Positions 1-7,549 of a stretch of DNA of 51,757 nt are shown piece by piece. Source of the stretch: an uncultured Nitrospirota bacterium (GTDB taxonomy: Bacteria; CG2-30-53-67); contig CALZGC010000129.1 in the NCBI GenBank assembly GCA_945786985.1, forward strand, positions 1 through 51,757, read 5' to 3'. A program made the translations under genes and the position numbers. Within the stretch, counting starts at the first letter, position 1, and the number at the start of each line of letters is the position of its first letter. The notes under the pieces were generated by a model. The model was not told the DNA's origin. It did no database searches and saw nothing but the letters and a program-made list of their open reading frames with translations.

Positions 1-213
1 CGTGAAAAAAATACCGGTCAGCCAGATCCGTCTTGCGTGCAACGCCAAAACCTGCCCCCTTAGCGAAACATTAGCGCTACCCGAATATAGCAAGAAAGTA
101 TTCATTGTTCAAGAAAATAGGGGTTTCTTGCGATATGGCTTTAAAATTATAGCATTTCATTAAACACTTAAGGTAATACTCTAATATTCTCTTTCTAGTG
201 TCATCGCAAGTCA

Positions 214-247
214 TTGAAAAAATAGCGGAAACCCTGGGGGCTCCCGC
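214..247 (-). terminator. Intrinsic terminator after ssb
   Basis: On the minus strand a 10-pair stem (GCGGGAGCCC / GGGTTTCCGC, with two G-T wobbles, loop CCA) is followed by TATTTTTTC. It lies about 30 bases downstream of the ssb stop codon. On the plus strand the same hairpin is weaker but is followed by eight T residues, so it may also stop transcription coming from the left of the window. Bases 1-213 are AT-rich and show no convincing gene. Confidence 0.65.
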
Positions 248-278
248 CTTTTTTTTACAAATTAATTTTCGGTATTTT

Positions 279-683
279 TCAGAAAGGGATGTCGTCTTCG
301 ATGGGGGGGGCTTCGTTCGCAGGACCCGGTGCGCTCGTTCTTTCTTCACCGCCCTGGCCTCCGAGCATGATCATGTTCTCCGCCTTAATCTCGGTGGTGT
401 AGCGTTTGTTCCCGTCACGATCTTCCCAGGACCGGGTGGTCAGTTTCCCCTCAATATAGATCTGTCGTCCTTTGGCGAGATATTCTCCGCAGATCTCACC
501 GAGTTTTCCCCAGGCGACGATGTTGTGCCACTCGGTCCGCTCGTTCTTTTGTCCGTCTTTACCGACCCAGCTTTCATTGGTGGCCAGGGAGAAATTGGCC
601 ACCGCCGAGCCGTTCGCTGTGTACCGGACCTCCGGGTTTTTCCCGAGGTTACCGATCAATTGGACACGGTTCAAGCTTCGCAT
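279..683 (-). CDS. ssb: Single-stranded DNA-binding protein
   Basis: A protein of 134 residues that coats single-stranded DNA during replication, recombination and repair. The sequence opens with the typical SSB start [12 protein letters not shown], continues through an OB fold (about residues 1-110, including [13 protein letters not shown] and [13 protein letters not shown]) and ends in the acidic tip EDDIPF that recruits partner proteins. The length is normal or slightly short for the family because the linker is brief. The reading frame stays open upstream to 791, but homology begins at 683 and GAGGGGGTCGGT precedes that ATG. It is separated from the next minus-strand gene by a 322 bp gap holding a promoter and a palindromic repeat, so it is probably transcribed alone. 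Confidence 0.95.
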   Translation of the reverse strand: MRSLNRVQLIGNLGKNPEVRYTANGSAVANFSLATNESWVGKDGQKNERTEWHNIVAWGKLGEICGEYLAKGRQIYIEGKLTTRSWEDRDGNKRYTTEIKAENMIMLGGQGGEERTSAPGPANEAPPIEDDIPF

Positions 684-756
684 ACCGACCCCCTCATGAT
701 GATATATCGGATTCAATAACGGTTCCGGGATTCGGACAGCTGAATCCGCGGGTTCC

Positions 757-786
757 TTTATAGCAAAAAGCAAAGCGGGAAGGCAA
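757..786 (-). promoter_or_regulatory. Candidate sigma-70 promoter for ssb
   Basis: On the minus strand TTGCCT (781-786) and TATAAA (757-762) are spaced by 18 bases and point at ssb, whose start codon lies about 70 bases downstream. This is a match by eye only. Confidence 0.5.
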
Positions 787-828
787 GGCAATTCAGGAGG
801 TGGGCTGGCGGGATGTTGGTCCCCATTA

Positions 829-1006
829 ACCCGAATATTGCATGCGTGATCGTGATGAGAGGTCGAAGAAGCGCCGCAGGCAAGGCGCAGAAGATTTTCT
901 GGCTGAAGACATATTGCATTATTTCGAAGTCAGGAAATTCTTCTGCAACGCCGGATACGGCGGCTTATCCGGCTTCGTAATAGACTTACTCATGTAATAT
1001 TCGGGT
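829..1006 (+). repeat. Palindromic interspersed element, copy 1
   Basis: This 178 bp element fills most of the gap between ssb and the next gene. Its ends are inverted copies of one another: TTAACCCGAATATTGCATG at 826-844 and CATGTAATATTCGGGTTAA at 991-1009 differ at one position. The inner halves also mirror each other, with GCAGAAGA-TTTC patterns on both sides, and the centre near 917 coincides with the element midpoint. A local hairpin (GCCGGATA / TATCCGGC) lies near the right end. Shared blocks GGCTGAAGACATA and TTTCGAAGTCAG (922-933) identify further copies at 36962-37147 (same orientation) and 40410-40595 (reversed). It encodes nothing and resembles a MITE or large REP-type element. The right end overlaps the TAA stop of the neighbouring minus-strand gene. 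Confidence 0.85.
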
Positions 1007-2847
1007 TAACCGGCTTGAAGGGCGACGAGGTTTTTTCCGTCCATTTTGTGCTGTTCGTAGTACTTGCGCTCCAGCTCCTCCAGTGTGAAGCGGTCGAGAC
1101 CACTGTTGTCGAAGAAGTCCCGGCGGAGGTTTGCGTTTTCTTCGTGGACAATCTGGGGCAGCAGACGGTCGGTATAGTAGATCTCCTTGTTGATGTTGAG
1201 GATGGTCTGATTCAGGAGGCGGTCCAGCAACGGGGTGTCGATCTCCATGTCCATGGAGAGCTCCGAGATGAGTTGCTTACGCATCTCCTCGCGCTGCTCT
1301 TTTGAGTGAATGCGGGTGTAGACGTCGTGGATACGCTTCGTGACGCGATCATAAATGCTGAGATAGAGCTGCTCCTGATGCCGGATTTCCGAGATGGTCT
1401 TGAGAACGTCGGCTACCGATTGGTCGCCCCGTTCAATGGTCCTCAGGCCGCCGTCCACGGCGCGGATCTTGTTCCTTCCGAAATGGGTGAGGTACTTGTT
1501 TCTTAGGATAGGCACGATGAAGAGCGTGTAGAAGAGATCGGGGTCGATGCCGTCGAATACCTTCTTGTGGCCGATGAGGCTTCTGAGTTTGTCTCCGCTC
1601 AGCTCCGCGTCCTCATTGAAGGCGAGGTGGTTGATGATCATGTAGGTCGCGTCGTATCGGTCAAAATGGGTGACGATGTATCCGAAGTTCTCCAGGGGGC
1701 CGTCGTTGCCCTCTTGCTCTGAGAGCTCATCGCAGATCCTTACCGTGTCCATCAGAATACCGTCAAAGGTTGGGTCCTGGCCCTCCGTGGCTTTTCGTTT
1801 GGCCCAGAGGAGCTTGGCCAGATCCTCCTGCGTGATGAGTTTGTCCGGTTTCCACTCCCGCAAAAAGATCCCTTCAAAGATCTCCCGGCACTCCTGGATA
1901 TAGGTCGGTTCGTGGACCTCCGCCACAGCCCTGTTCTTCAGCAGCAGTTCATCCAGGATGTTGGGGAGAATGATGGGGATGTCGTTGCGAACGCAGAGGG
2001 TCCGGAGTCGAATGAGTCGCGCCCGCTGAGTGTGGCTGATTTCCTGGTCCCGCTCTCCTTCGATGAGAACGTCTTTGTATTCATCGATGATGCGCTTGTT
2101 GTCGGGGTGCTTGTAGATGACATCGATTTTCATCCGTTCCTGGTCAAAATGGTTGATCCGGTAGTGTGAGGCCAGGGCGTGCAACCTTTCGCCGTCCCGA
2201 TCGCTCACCGAGCGGTCCCGATGGTAGACTTCGCGAAAGAGGCGGTAAAAGGCGTCGTGCTGCTTGTGCACCAGCCGGATCAAGAAGAGCATGCAGCGGG
2301 GCATGTCCAATTCTGCGAGGAGCTCATGCACGAGGCCGAGATCGTCTCCGCGGCCGACGTGAGGGGAGCGTTTAAGTCGCTTGCCGACATGGCGCAGTAT
2401 GAGGGCCTGCTGTTCGGTGAACTCGTCCCCCTTTTCCATATAGACAAAGAAAAAATAGTTCGTGACGGCATGTCCCTCGAAGAAGATCCTGCTGTACTCT
2501 TCCGCTCCCTGAGTCTGCGGGACAAATTCGATTCCCCTTCGGTTTTCCGTCGCCACACCGCCGTACATGATCAGACGATTCAGAACCTCCGAACGCATCA
2601 GATCCTCTATGGGCTGATCCCCGCCGAACATATATTCACAGAAGCTCCCCCCGTTTCCCTTATGGGTGACGTCCTGGGCGGAGAGGATCAGTTCGCTGCC
2701 CAGGGAGAAAAAGCGCACCCGCGGGTGCCCCTGGGCGTCCTTTCCTTCTTCGAAGAAGTACCGGTGGCTGATATCGTGACCCGCGATGGTCGCGAAATAT
2801 TCAATCTGTTCTGAGACGACGCCGTGAAGGCGGAAATCCTGAATCAT
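1006..2847 (-). CDS. Conserved hypothetical protein (possibly TIGR04442-like)
   Basis: A large soluble protein of about 613 residues that I cannot assign a function. It has no signal peptide or membrane segment and is rich in charged helices. Recognisable stretches are an N-terminal IEYFATIAGHDISHRYFFEE and a long helical C-terminal half. It recalls the uncharacterised deltaproteobacterial family TIGR04442, but this is from memory. The frame is open to an ATG at 2970; I prefer the ATG at 2847 because the 2850-2940 stretch is AT-rich, holds a plausible promoter and encodes an unlikely N-terminus. Neither start has a strong ribosome site. The TAA stop falls inside the terminal repeat of the palindromic element at 829-1006. 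Confidence 0.8.
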   Translation of the reverse strand: MIQDFRLHGVVSEQIEYFATIAGHDISHRYFFEEGKDAQGHPRVRFFSLGSELILSAQDVTHKGNGGSFCEYMFGGDQPIEDLMRSEVLNRLIMYGGVATENRRGIEFVPQTQGAEEYSRIFFEGHAVTNYFFFVYMEKGDEFTEQQALILRHVGKRLKRSPHVGRGDDLGLVHELLAELDMPRCMLFLIRLVHKQHDAFYRLFREVYHRDRSVSDRDGERLHALASHYRINHFDQERMKIDVIYKHPDNKRIIDEYKDVLIEGERDQEISHTQRARLIRLRTLCVRNDIPIILPNILDELLLKNRAVAEVHEPTYIQECREIFEGIFLREWKPDKLITQEDLAKLLWAKRKATEGQDPTFDGILMDTVRICDELSEQEGNDGPLENFGYIVTHFDRYDATYMIINHLAFNEDAELSGDKLRSLIGHKKVFDGIDPDLFYTLFIVPILRNKYLTHFGRNKIRAVDGGLRTIERGDQSVADVLKTISEIRHQEQLYLSIYDRVTKRIHDVYTRIHSKEQREEMRKQLISELSMDMEIDTPLLDRLLNQTILNINKEIYYTDRLLPQIVHEENANLRRDFFDNSGLDRFTLEELERKYYEQHKMDGKNLVALQAG

Positions 2848-2912
2848 AGGATGTCGGTTGAATCGAAATATAGAAAAATGTTCATTGTTTACAGGAAGTT
2901 TTGCATAGTTAA

Positions 2913-2941
2913 ATTGTAACGAAGGATCTTTTTCCTGTAAA
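2913..2941 (-). promoter_or_regulatory. Candidate internal promoter
   Basis: On the minus strand TTTACA (2936-2941) and TACAAT (2913-2918) are 17 bases apart, in a markedly AT-rich stretch. The predicted transcription start near 2906 is about 60 bases before the ATG at 2847, which argues that the downstream start is the real one. Confidence 0.45.
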
Positions 2942-3042
2942 GAAGGAATTTTTGTCCGATCTCTTCTCATGGGTGGGCGTCCCCAGCCACCTGGGCAGCA
3001 GTCAGGGGGTCGTGTGAGAGATGCGATCCTGCAAAAGCGGCG

Positions 3043-3585
3043 TCACTCGCGGACCGACGGATGAATGGTGTCGAGATACTCGACGAGGCGAGTGGCCAGG
3101 GTCTTGGATCGGATTCGAAGGGATGCTTCGTGGTTGTGTTTGAGAGCACTTTCTGTCAGATTGTGGCTCCCCAGGAGCACGATCTCGCGGTCGATGATAA
3201 CCATCTTGGTGTGCATGGTCCTGGCGGGGTTGTCGTAAAGGACGAGCACGCCGGCGTCTTTCAGGTCTGCCGCCGTTTTCCCGTTGGCTTCATTGAGGCC
3301 CCGCTGGGTCGATTTCTCCAGGAGGACCACCACCCGGAGGCCCCGCCGGGCCGCCTTCTTCAGGGCGGCTCCGATCCGGCGGGTCCGGCCCCGTGGAGAG
3401 GGGGATGTTTTGAACAGAAAGACGGAAACAATGATTTCCTTTTCTGCTTCTGCAATCTCTTCGTGGAGGACCTGGAAGTAATCCTCATTGAGCAGCGGTT
3501 CAATGGACTCGGCGGCGTCGGCTGGACGCCGGAAGCACCCGACGAGACAGCAGACCGCTACGACCCATAGAATTGCTTTTCGCAT
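3043..3585 (-). CDS. PLD-like (single HKD) lipoprotein
   Basis: A 180-residue protein of the phospholipase D superfamily. The N-terminus is a lipoprotein signal (MRKAILWVVAVCCLVGC) with a lipobox ending at Cys17, so it should be anchored in the envelope. One HKD catalytic motif is visible (HTKMVIIDREIVLLGSHN), which puts it in the short, Nuc-like group that works as a dimer and usually cuts nucleic acid. Whether it hydrolyses nucleic acid or phospholipid cannot be told from sequence. It lies 18 bases downstream of the CBS-domain gene and 72 bases before the start of the longest frame of the next gene, so probably shares their transcript. Confidence 0.88.
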   Translation of the reverse strand: MRKAILWVVAVCCLVGCFRRPADAAESIEPLLNEDYFQVLHEEIAEAEKEIIVSVFLFKTSPSPRGRTRRIGAALKKAARRGLRVVVLLEKSTQRGLNEANGKTAADLKDAGVLVLYDNPARTMHTKMVIIDREIVLLGSHNLTESALKHNHEASLRIRSKTLATRLVEYLDTIHPSVRE

Positions 3586-3603
3586 GACGGAAGCGTCCTG
3601 TGA

Positions 3604-4890
3604 TCAGGGTTTTGCTGCGCTGCGGGCCGCGATCGGCTTGATCTTGACCTTGAGAATTCGGTGCCGGACCACCTTGTGCGCCGCAAAGAGGAACTGCCCG
3701 AAGGAGATGACCTCTGACTCCTTCGGAATCTTTCCGAAGATATCGAGAAGGAATCCGGCGATCGTTTCGTACTCGCCCTCAGGGAGTTTGACTCGGCTGC
3801 TCTCATAGACCTCATCCAGCGTGAGACTGCCGTCGAGGATCATCGATCCGTCGGCCAGCCGTTCGATCTTCTCCGCCTCCAGATCGTATTCGTCCTGAAT
3901 CTCTCCGGTGATCTCCTCCAGGAGGTCTTCCATGGTGACCAAACCGGCCACGCTGCCGTATTCGTCGGCCACCATGCTGATCTGCCGTTTCTCCCTGCGG
4001 AACTCACCGAGCAGAAGGTCGACCCGCTTGGTCTCGGGGACATAGGAGACGCTGCGGAGCACCCGGGTGATTTCAAAGGCCTCCGGACGGGCCCAATAGG
4101 CAATCAGGTCTTTGACGAAGAGAAAACCGACGATGTTGTCGATCTGATCCTGATAGACGGGATAGCGGGAATGACCGGTGGTCTCTATCTTTTTCAGGAT
4201 CTCCTCGGCGGAATCCCGCACCCCGATGGCGACGATATCGGGCCGCGGCACCATGACCTCCTTGACCATGGTCTGGCTGATGTCGAAGATGCCGTGCAGC
4301 ATTTCGCGCTTCTCCTTCTCCAGGACCCCCTCCTCCTCGCCGTAACTGATGATGGAGCGGATCTCTTCGGTGGAGATGGCCGCCTTCTCCGGTTGAATGC
4401 GGAAGAAGACCCGCAGGAAGAAGTTCGAGATCAGCGTGGCCACCGAGACGAAGGGGTGCAGGATGATGGAGAACCAGTAGATGGGACGGGCCACCCAGAA
4501 AGAGACCCGCTCTGCATGATAGGCCGAATAGGTCTTCGGGGTGATCTCGGCAAAAATGAGCAGGAGAAAAGTCATCACCAGGGTCGCCGCTAGCATGGCG
4601 ACTTCTTCGCCGAAGTGCGGCTCCAGCCATTCAATGGCCAGCACCCCGGTCAGCACCGAGGCGGCCACATTGACCAGGTTGTTTCCGACCAGGATGGCGG
4701 CGAGGAGGCGATCGGTCTTCCGGAGAAGCCGGTCGACGAGGATGGCGCCCTTGTGTCCCTTGCGAACGAGATGCTTGAGACGCGTCTTCCGGAAGGAGAT
4801 AAGCGCCGTCTCCGAGCCGGAAAAAAACGCGGAAAAGAGCAGGAGTACCAGAATCAGGATCAGGGATGTTTCTGAGTGGCTGACTTGCAT
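3604..4890 (-). CDS. CNNM / CBS / CorC-HlyC family membrane protein
   Basis: A 428-residue inner-membrane protein of the HlyC/CorC (CNNM) family, linked elsewhere to magnesium or cobalt efflux and to resistance phenotypes. The N-terminal third is a DUF21/CNNM transmembrane domain of three to four helices (LILILVLLLFSAFFSGSETA, then a second near residue 60 and more to about 150). It is followed by two CBS domains (about 200-320, with MVPRPDIVAIGV and TMEDLLEEITGEIQDE) and the small CorC_HlyC domain (about 340-420). Length is normal. It sits 21 bases after the outer-membrane barrel gene and 18 before the PLD lipoprotein. The transported ion cannot be assigned. Confidence 0.92.
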   Translation of the reverse strand: MQVSHSETSLILILVLLLFSAFFSGSETALISFRKTRLKHLVRKGHKGAILVDRLLRKTDRLLAAILVGNNLVNVAASVLTGVLAIEWLEPHFGEEVAMLAATLVMTFLLLIFAEITPKTYSAYHAERVSFWVARPIYWFSIILHPFVSVATLISNFFLRVFFRIQPEKAAISTEEIRSIISYGEEEGVLEKEKREMLHGIFDISQTMVKEVMVPRPDIVAIGVRDSAEEILKKIETTGHSRYPVYQDQIDNIVGFLFVKDLIAYWARPEAFEITRVLRSVSYVPETKRVDLLLGEFRREKRQISMVADEYGSVAGLVTMEDLLEEITGEIQDEYDLEAEKIERLADGSMILDGSLTLDEVYESSRVKLPEGEYETIAGFLLDIFGKIPKESEVISFGQFLFAAHKVVRHRILKVKIKPIAARSAAKP

Positions 4891-4911
4891 GCCCCGTTCT
4901 CTCCGGGCCGA

Positions 4912-6357
4912 TCAGTGCAGCACCGGCCACGCGTACGTCAATCCGAGGGTGGCCAGATCCCGGTCGGTTCTAAAATTGCGGAAGGAGTTCTCGAACTCGT
5001 TTTTCTGTTCGGTATGATACCAGGAAAGCAGGCCCGTAAGATTCCGGGTGATGGCATAGCGGAGCCCCGCGCCCGTGCGCACTGTGTCGACATCTTCATC
5101 TTCGTCGCCGGTGTCCGATTCCAGTTTGTTCTTGTAAAAGCTGGCATTGACAAAGGCATTGAGACGCGGCGAAAAGCGATGGTTGTATGCGGTTCTGTAA
5201 GTCTGCGTTTCCGTAGTCCCTCCGTCGGCGGATCGGTCCCTCTCGTCCTGGCTGAAGTTGAAGGAGAGGGTGCCCTTCTGAAAGGACTTGGCGATGTCCA
5301 GGCTGTAGACGAGCCCCGTGTCATCCTCGCTGTCCTCGATGGTGTTGAGGGTCACGCCGGGGAGGGTGATTGTTCCGCTGATCGCGTCCGCCGCGCTGAC
5401 CGTATACGTAGGGGCGGGTACGCCCGCAACTGTATAATCAAGAGTATCGTTTTCCCTCAGGCCGTGGGGAATGATGGTATTGCCGGCTGCGGGGACGAGG
5501 AAGAGGCGCTGGACTGTCTCATCGGTGCTGCGCCCGCCCACATAGGCGGTGAACTCCAGGGTGGCGGAGACGCGGTGTGTCCAGCCGAGCCAGCCGCCGT
5601 AGTAATCTGTTTCGTCGTATTCATCTTCGAAGTCAAGCGCCACGTTTCGGCTGGTACCCGTTGTCCCAATAAGACTGAACCTCGCGTTTTCGGGCAGCTG
5701 GCTGCTGCTTCGATCATAGTCGGTGTTGCGGCCCGTCACGGAGACGAAGATCGTGTTCTTGGCGCTGAGCGCGTAATTGTACGAGAGGGTGCCGCCGTTG
5801 GCCTTCGAATCGTAGAGGTCGTCCTGAGAGTGGTCGTAGATGTTGTTGGAGCCGCTGAGTGAGAGGAAGCTTCGCCGGGTGAGCTGATATTGGAGGGTGC
5901 CGCTGACGTTGTTGGCCCGCCTGCGGTCCCGCTCTTCCAGAATACCGCTTTCGCCTGTGCTCGACTCAGATCTCAGAATCCGGTCGACATCCTCGGTCTG
6001 CGAGAAGTAGTCCGACAGGGAGACACTGAGCCGGGGCGAGAGGGCGTGGGAGACGCCCAGACTGGCGACATGATTGCCGTTGTCGGCCTCGCTTTCCGAT
6101 CCGTACATGAACTGGGTGAAATGGTAGAAGAAATCGATACTGGTTGCCTGGGAGGCGGCGGTAAAGGGAAGCCGCAGGCCCGCCTGGTAGTTGAAGTCGT
6201 CCACTTCGTTGTCGCTGTCGTTGAAGACGTTGCTGTCATACTCGGTGGCCAGCGTCACGGTCGGTGTGAAGGTGCGATTCCAGTCGGCCTCGCTCCGGGC
6301 GGCGGTCACGGCCTCCAGCAACAGACAGGCCGCAAAAAAGATCCAGAATTTTTTCAT
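4912..6357 (-). CDS. Outer-membrane beta-barrel protein
   Basis: A 481-residue exported protein with a signal peptide (MKKFWIFFAACLLLEAVTAA) followed by alternating aromatic and polar strands ending in TLGLTYAWPVLH, as expected of an outer-membrane beta-barrel. Regularly spaced strands (LSVSLSDYFSQ, FLSLSGSNNIYDHS, TLSFNFSQDERD, LNAFVNASFYKNK) suggest about sixteen strands. It resembles barrels found near exopolysaccharide or PEP-CTERM loci (BBP2 type), but no such locus is here. The frame runs open to 7143 without a stop; that extension is antisense to nothing real and overlaps the oxidoreductase gene. The chosen ATG has GAGAGGAGGA just upstream. It lies 41 bases after the FAD oxidoreductase gene, suggesting co-transcription. 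Confidence 0.87.
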   Translation of the reverse strand: MKKFWIFFAACLLLEAVTAARSEADWNRTFTPTVTLATEYDSNVFNDSDNEVDDFNYQAGLRLPFTAASQATSIDFFYHFTQFMYGSESEADNGNHVASLGVSHALSPRLSVSLSDYFSQTEDVDRILRSESSTGESGILEERDRRRANNVSGTLQYQLTRRSFLSLSGSNNIYDHSQDDLYDSKANGGTLSYNYALSAKNTIFVSVTGRNTDYDRSSSQLPENARFSLIGTTGTSRNVALDFEDEYDETDYYGGWLGWTHRVSATLEFTAYVGGRSTDETVQRLFLVPAAGNTIIPHGLRENDTLDYTVAGVPAPTYTVSAADAISGTITLPGVTLNTIEDSEDDTGLVYSLDIAKSFQKGTLSFNFSQDERDRSADGGTTETQTYRTAYNHRFSPRLNAFVNASFYKNKLESDTGDEDEDVDTVRTGAGLRYAITRNLTGLLSWYHTEQKNEFENSFRNFRTDRDLATLGLTYAWPVLH

Positions 6358-6398
6358 GGCTCCTCCTCTCAGGTTTGGGTCCCTATCTTTGGGTATGG

Positions 6399-7532
6399 TC
6401 AGGCGGTGGGGTGCCTCCCACATCGGTTCCGGTTCGGACTCGCGGTGCGCGCGGGCCAGGGCCGGCTGTCCCCACCGGCCGTCTTCTGCAGCCAGCGCGC
6501 CGCCGGGGCGTGCGCAAGCAAGCGGGAGGCCGCTGAGTTGTAGAAACGGTTCATGAAGGCCCAGGGGTTGCCCCGGGTGGTTCCCCAGATGATCAGCCGG
6601 TGCGCCAACGGGCCGAAGCACTGCAGGAGATACCGGTTGGCCAGGGAAACGGCCAGCTGCCGTCCGAAAACCTTTCGCCACAAGAGGTCGTAGGCGCGGC
6701 CTTCGATGATGCTGCGGGCCGCCAGATATCCGGACGTGAGGGCATAACGGATCCCGAATCCGAAGAGAAAATCCTGAAACCCCGCGGCTTCGCCGACGTA
6801 CAGCCGGCCGCGGTGCACGGCCGAGCGGACGGGGTAGAAGTTGCCGTAGCCGGTGAAGCGCCGGGTCCCCTCCATCGAAAAGGACCGCCCGGCCTGGAAG
6901 TATCGGGTGGTGCGCTCCAGATGCTCCGCGGCTCCCTTGAAATCCCGATAATAGATGCTCGCCAGGGTGGCGCGGCCGTCCTGCACGAGCAGGTAGGCGT
7001 AGCCGCCCGGGGCGATGCCGTTGTGCAGCACCGCCATGGCGGTGTCGGGCAGGTCGGTCCGGAAAATCAGTCCGCTGGCCATGACGTTCGGCTTGCCGGG
7101 ACCGGCGGCAATGATATGGCCGTCTCCGGGGTTCCGGCGGCACCCGAATTTCAGCGTTACGCCGGCGTCGAGGGCTTGGGTTTTCAGGGAGCGGTCCAGG
7201 GACCCCTCCATGGGGCCCCGCAGGGTCAGATAGAAAAGAGGTCGGGGCGAGGTTACCGCCCCGCCGTAACCGCCTCTCATCCGAAACTCTCCTTCCGAGT
7301 AGGGTCGGCAGAAAAAGTCGGGGGCAATCGACATGGTGTGTAGAGTGTCACGGAAATCCACCGGCGTGCTCCAGTTTTCGATTCCCTGAAAGTCTCCGTG
7401 AAAGCGTCTTCCCACCTCGTCGTTTCGTTCATAGACGGTCACCCCGTAGCCCGCGCGCGCGAGATTGATGGCCGCGCACAAACCCGACGGGCCGGCACCG
7501 ACGATGCGTATCTGTTTCGTTCTATCTGCCAC
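6399..7532 (-). CDS. FAD-dependent oxidoreductase, geranylgeranyl reductase-like
   Basis: A 377-residue flavoprotein. The N-terminus is a Rossmann dinucleotide fold ([20 protein letters not shown], acidic end YERND at about residue 36), and a second FAD motif follows ([19 protein letters not shown], about residues 250-268), as in geranylgeranyl reductases and related flavin monooxygenases. The substrate is unknown; polyprenyl lipids are a possibility by family, not a demonstration. The start is a GTG, only 17 bases after the nadE stop. The C-terminal 25 residues are low in hydrophobics. Its place between an NAD synthetase and an outer-membrane barrel gives no clear functional hint. Confidence 0.83.
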   Translation of the reverse strand: MADRTKQIRIVGAGPSGLCAAINLARAGYGVTVYERNDEVGRRFHGDFQGIENWSTPVDFRDTLHTMSIAPDFFCRPYSEGEFRMRGGYGGAVTSPRPLFYLTLRGPMEGSLDRSLKTQALDAGVTLKFGCRRNPGDGHIIAAGPGKPNVMASGLIFRTDLPDTAMAVLHNGIAPGGYAYLLVQDGRATLASIYYRDFKGAAEHLERTTRYFQAGRSFSMEGTRRFTGYGNFYPVRSAVHRGRLYVGEAAGFQDFLFGFGIRYALTSGYLAARSIIEGRAYDLLWRKVFGRQLAVSLANRYLLQCFGPLAHRLIIWGTTRGNPWAFMNRFYNSAASRLLAHAPAARWLQKTAGGDSRPWPARTASPNRNRCGRHPTA

Positions 7533-7549
7533 AGTTTACTGGCGGTCCT

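Noticed and set aside
79-88. ACCCGAATAT, identical to the end of the palindromic element
   Set aside because: The match stops after ten bases and no internal block follows on either side, so I do not call a fourth copy.
6358-7143. In-frame extension of the outer-membrane barrel ORF to 743 residues
   Set aside because: The extra part is Arg/Pro-rich, overlaps the FAD oxidoreductase gene in another frame, and a signal peptide with a good ribosome site starts at 6357.
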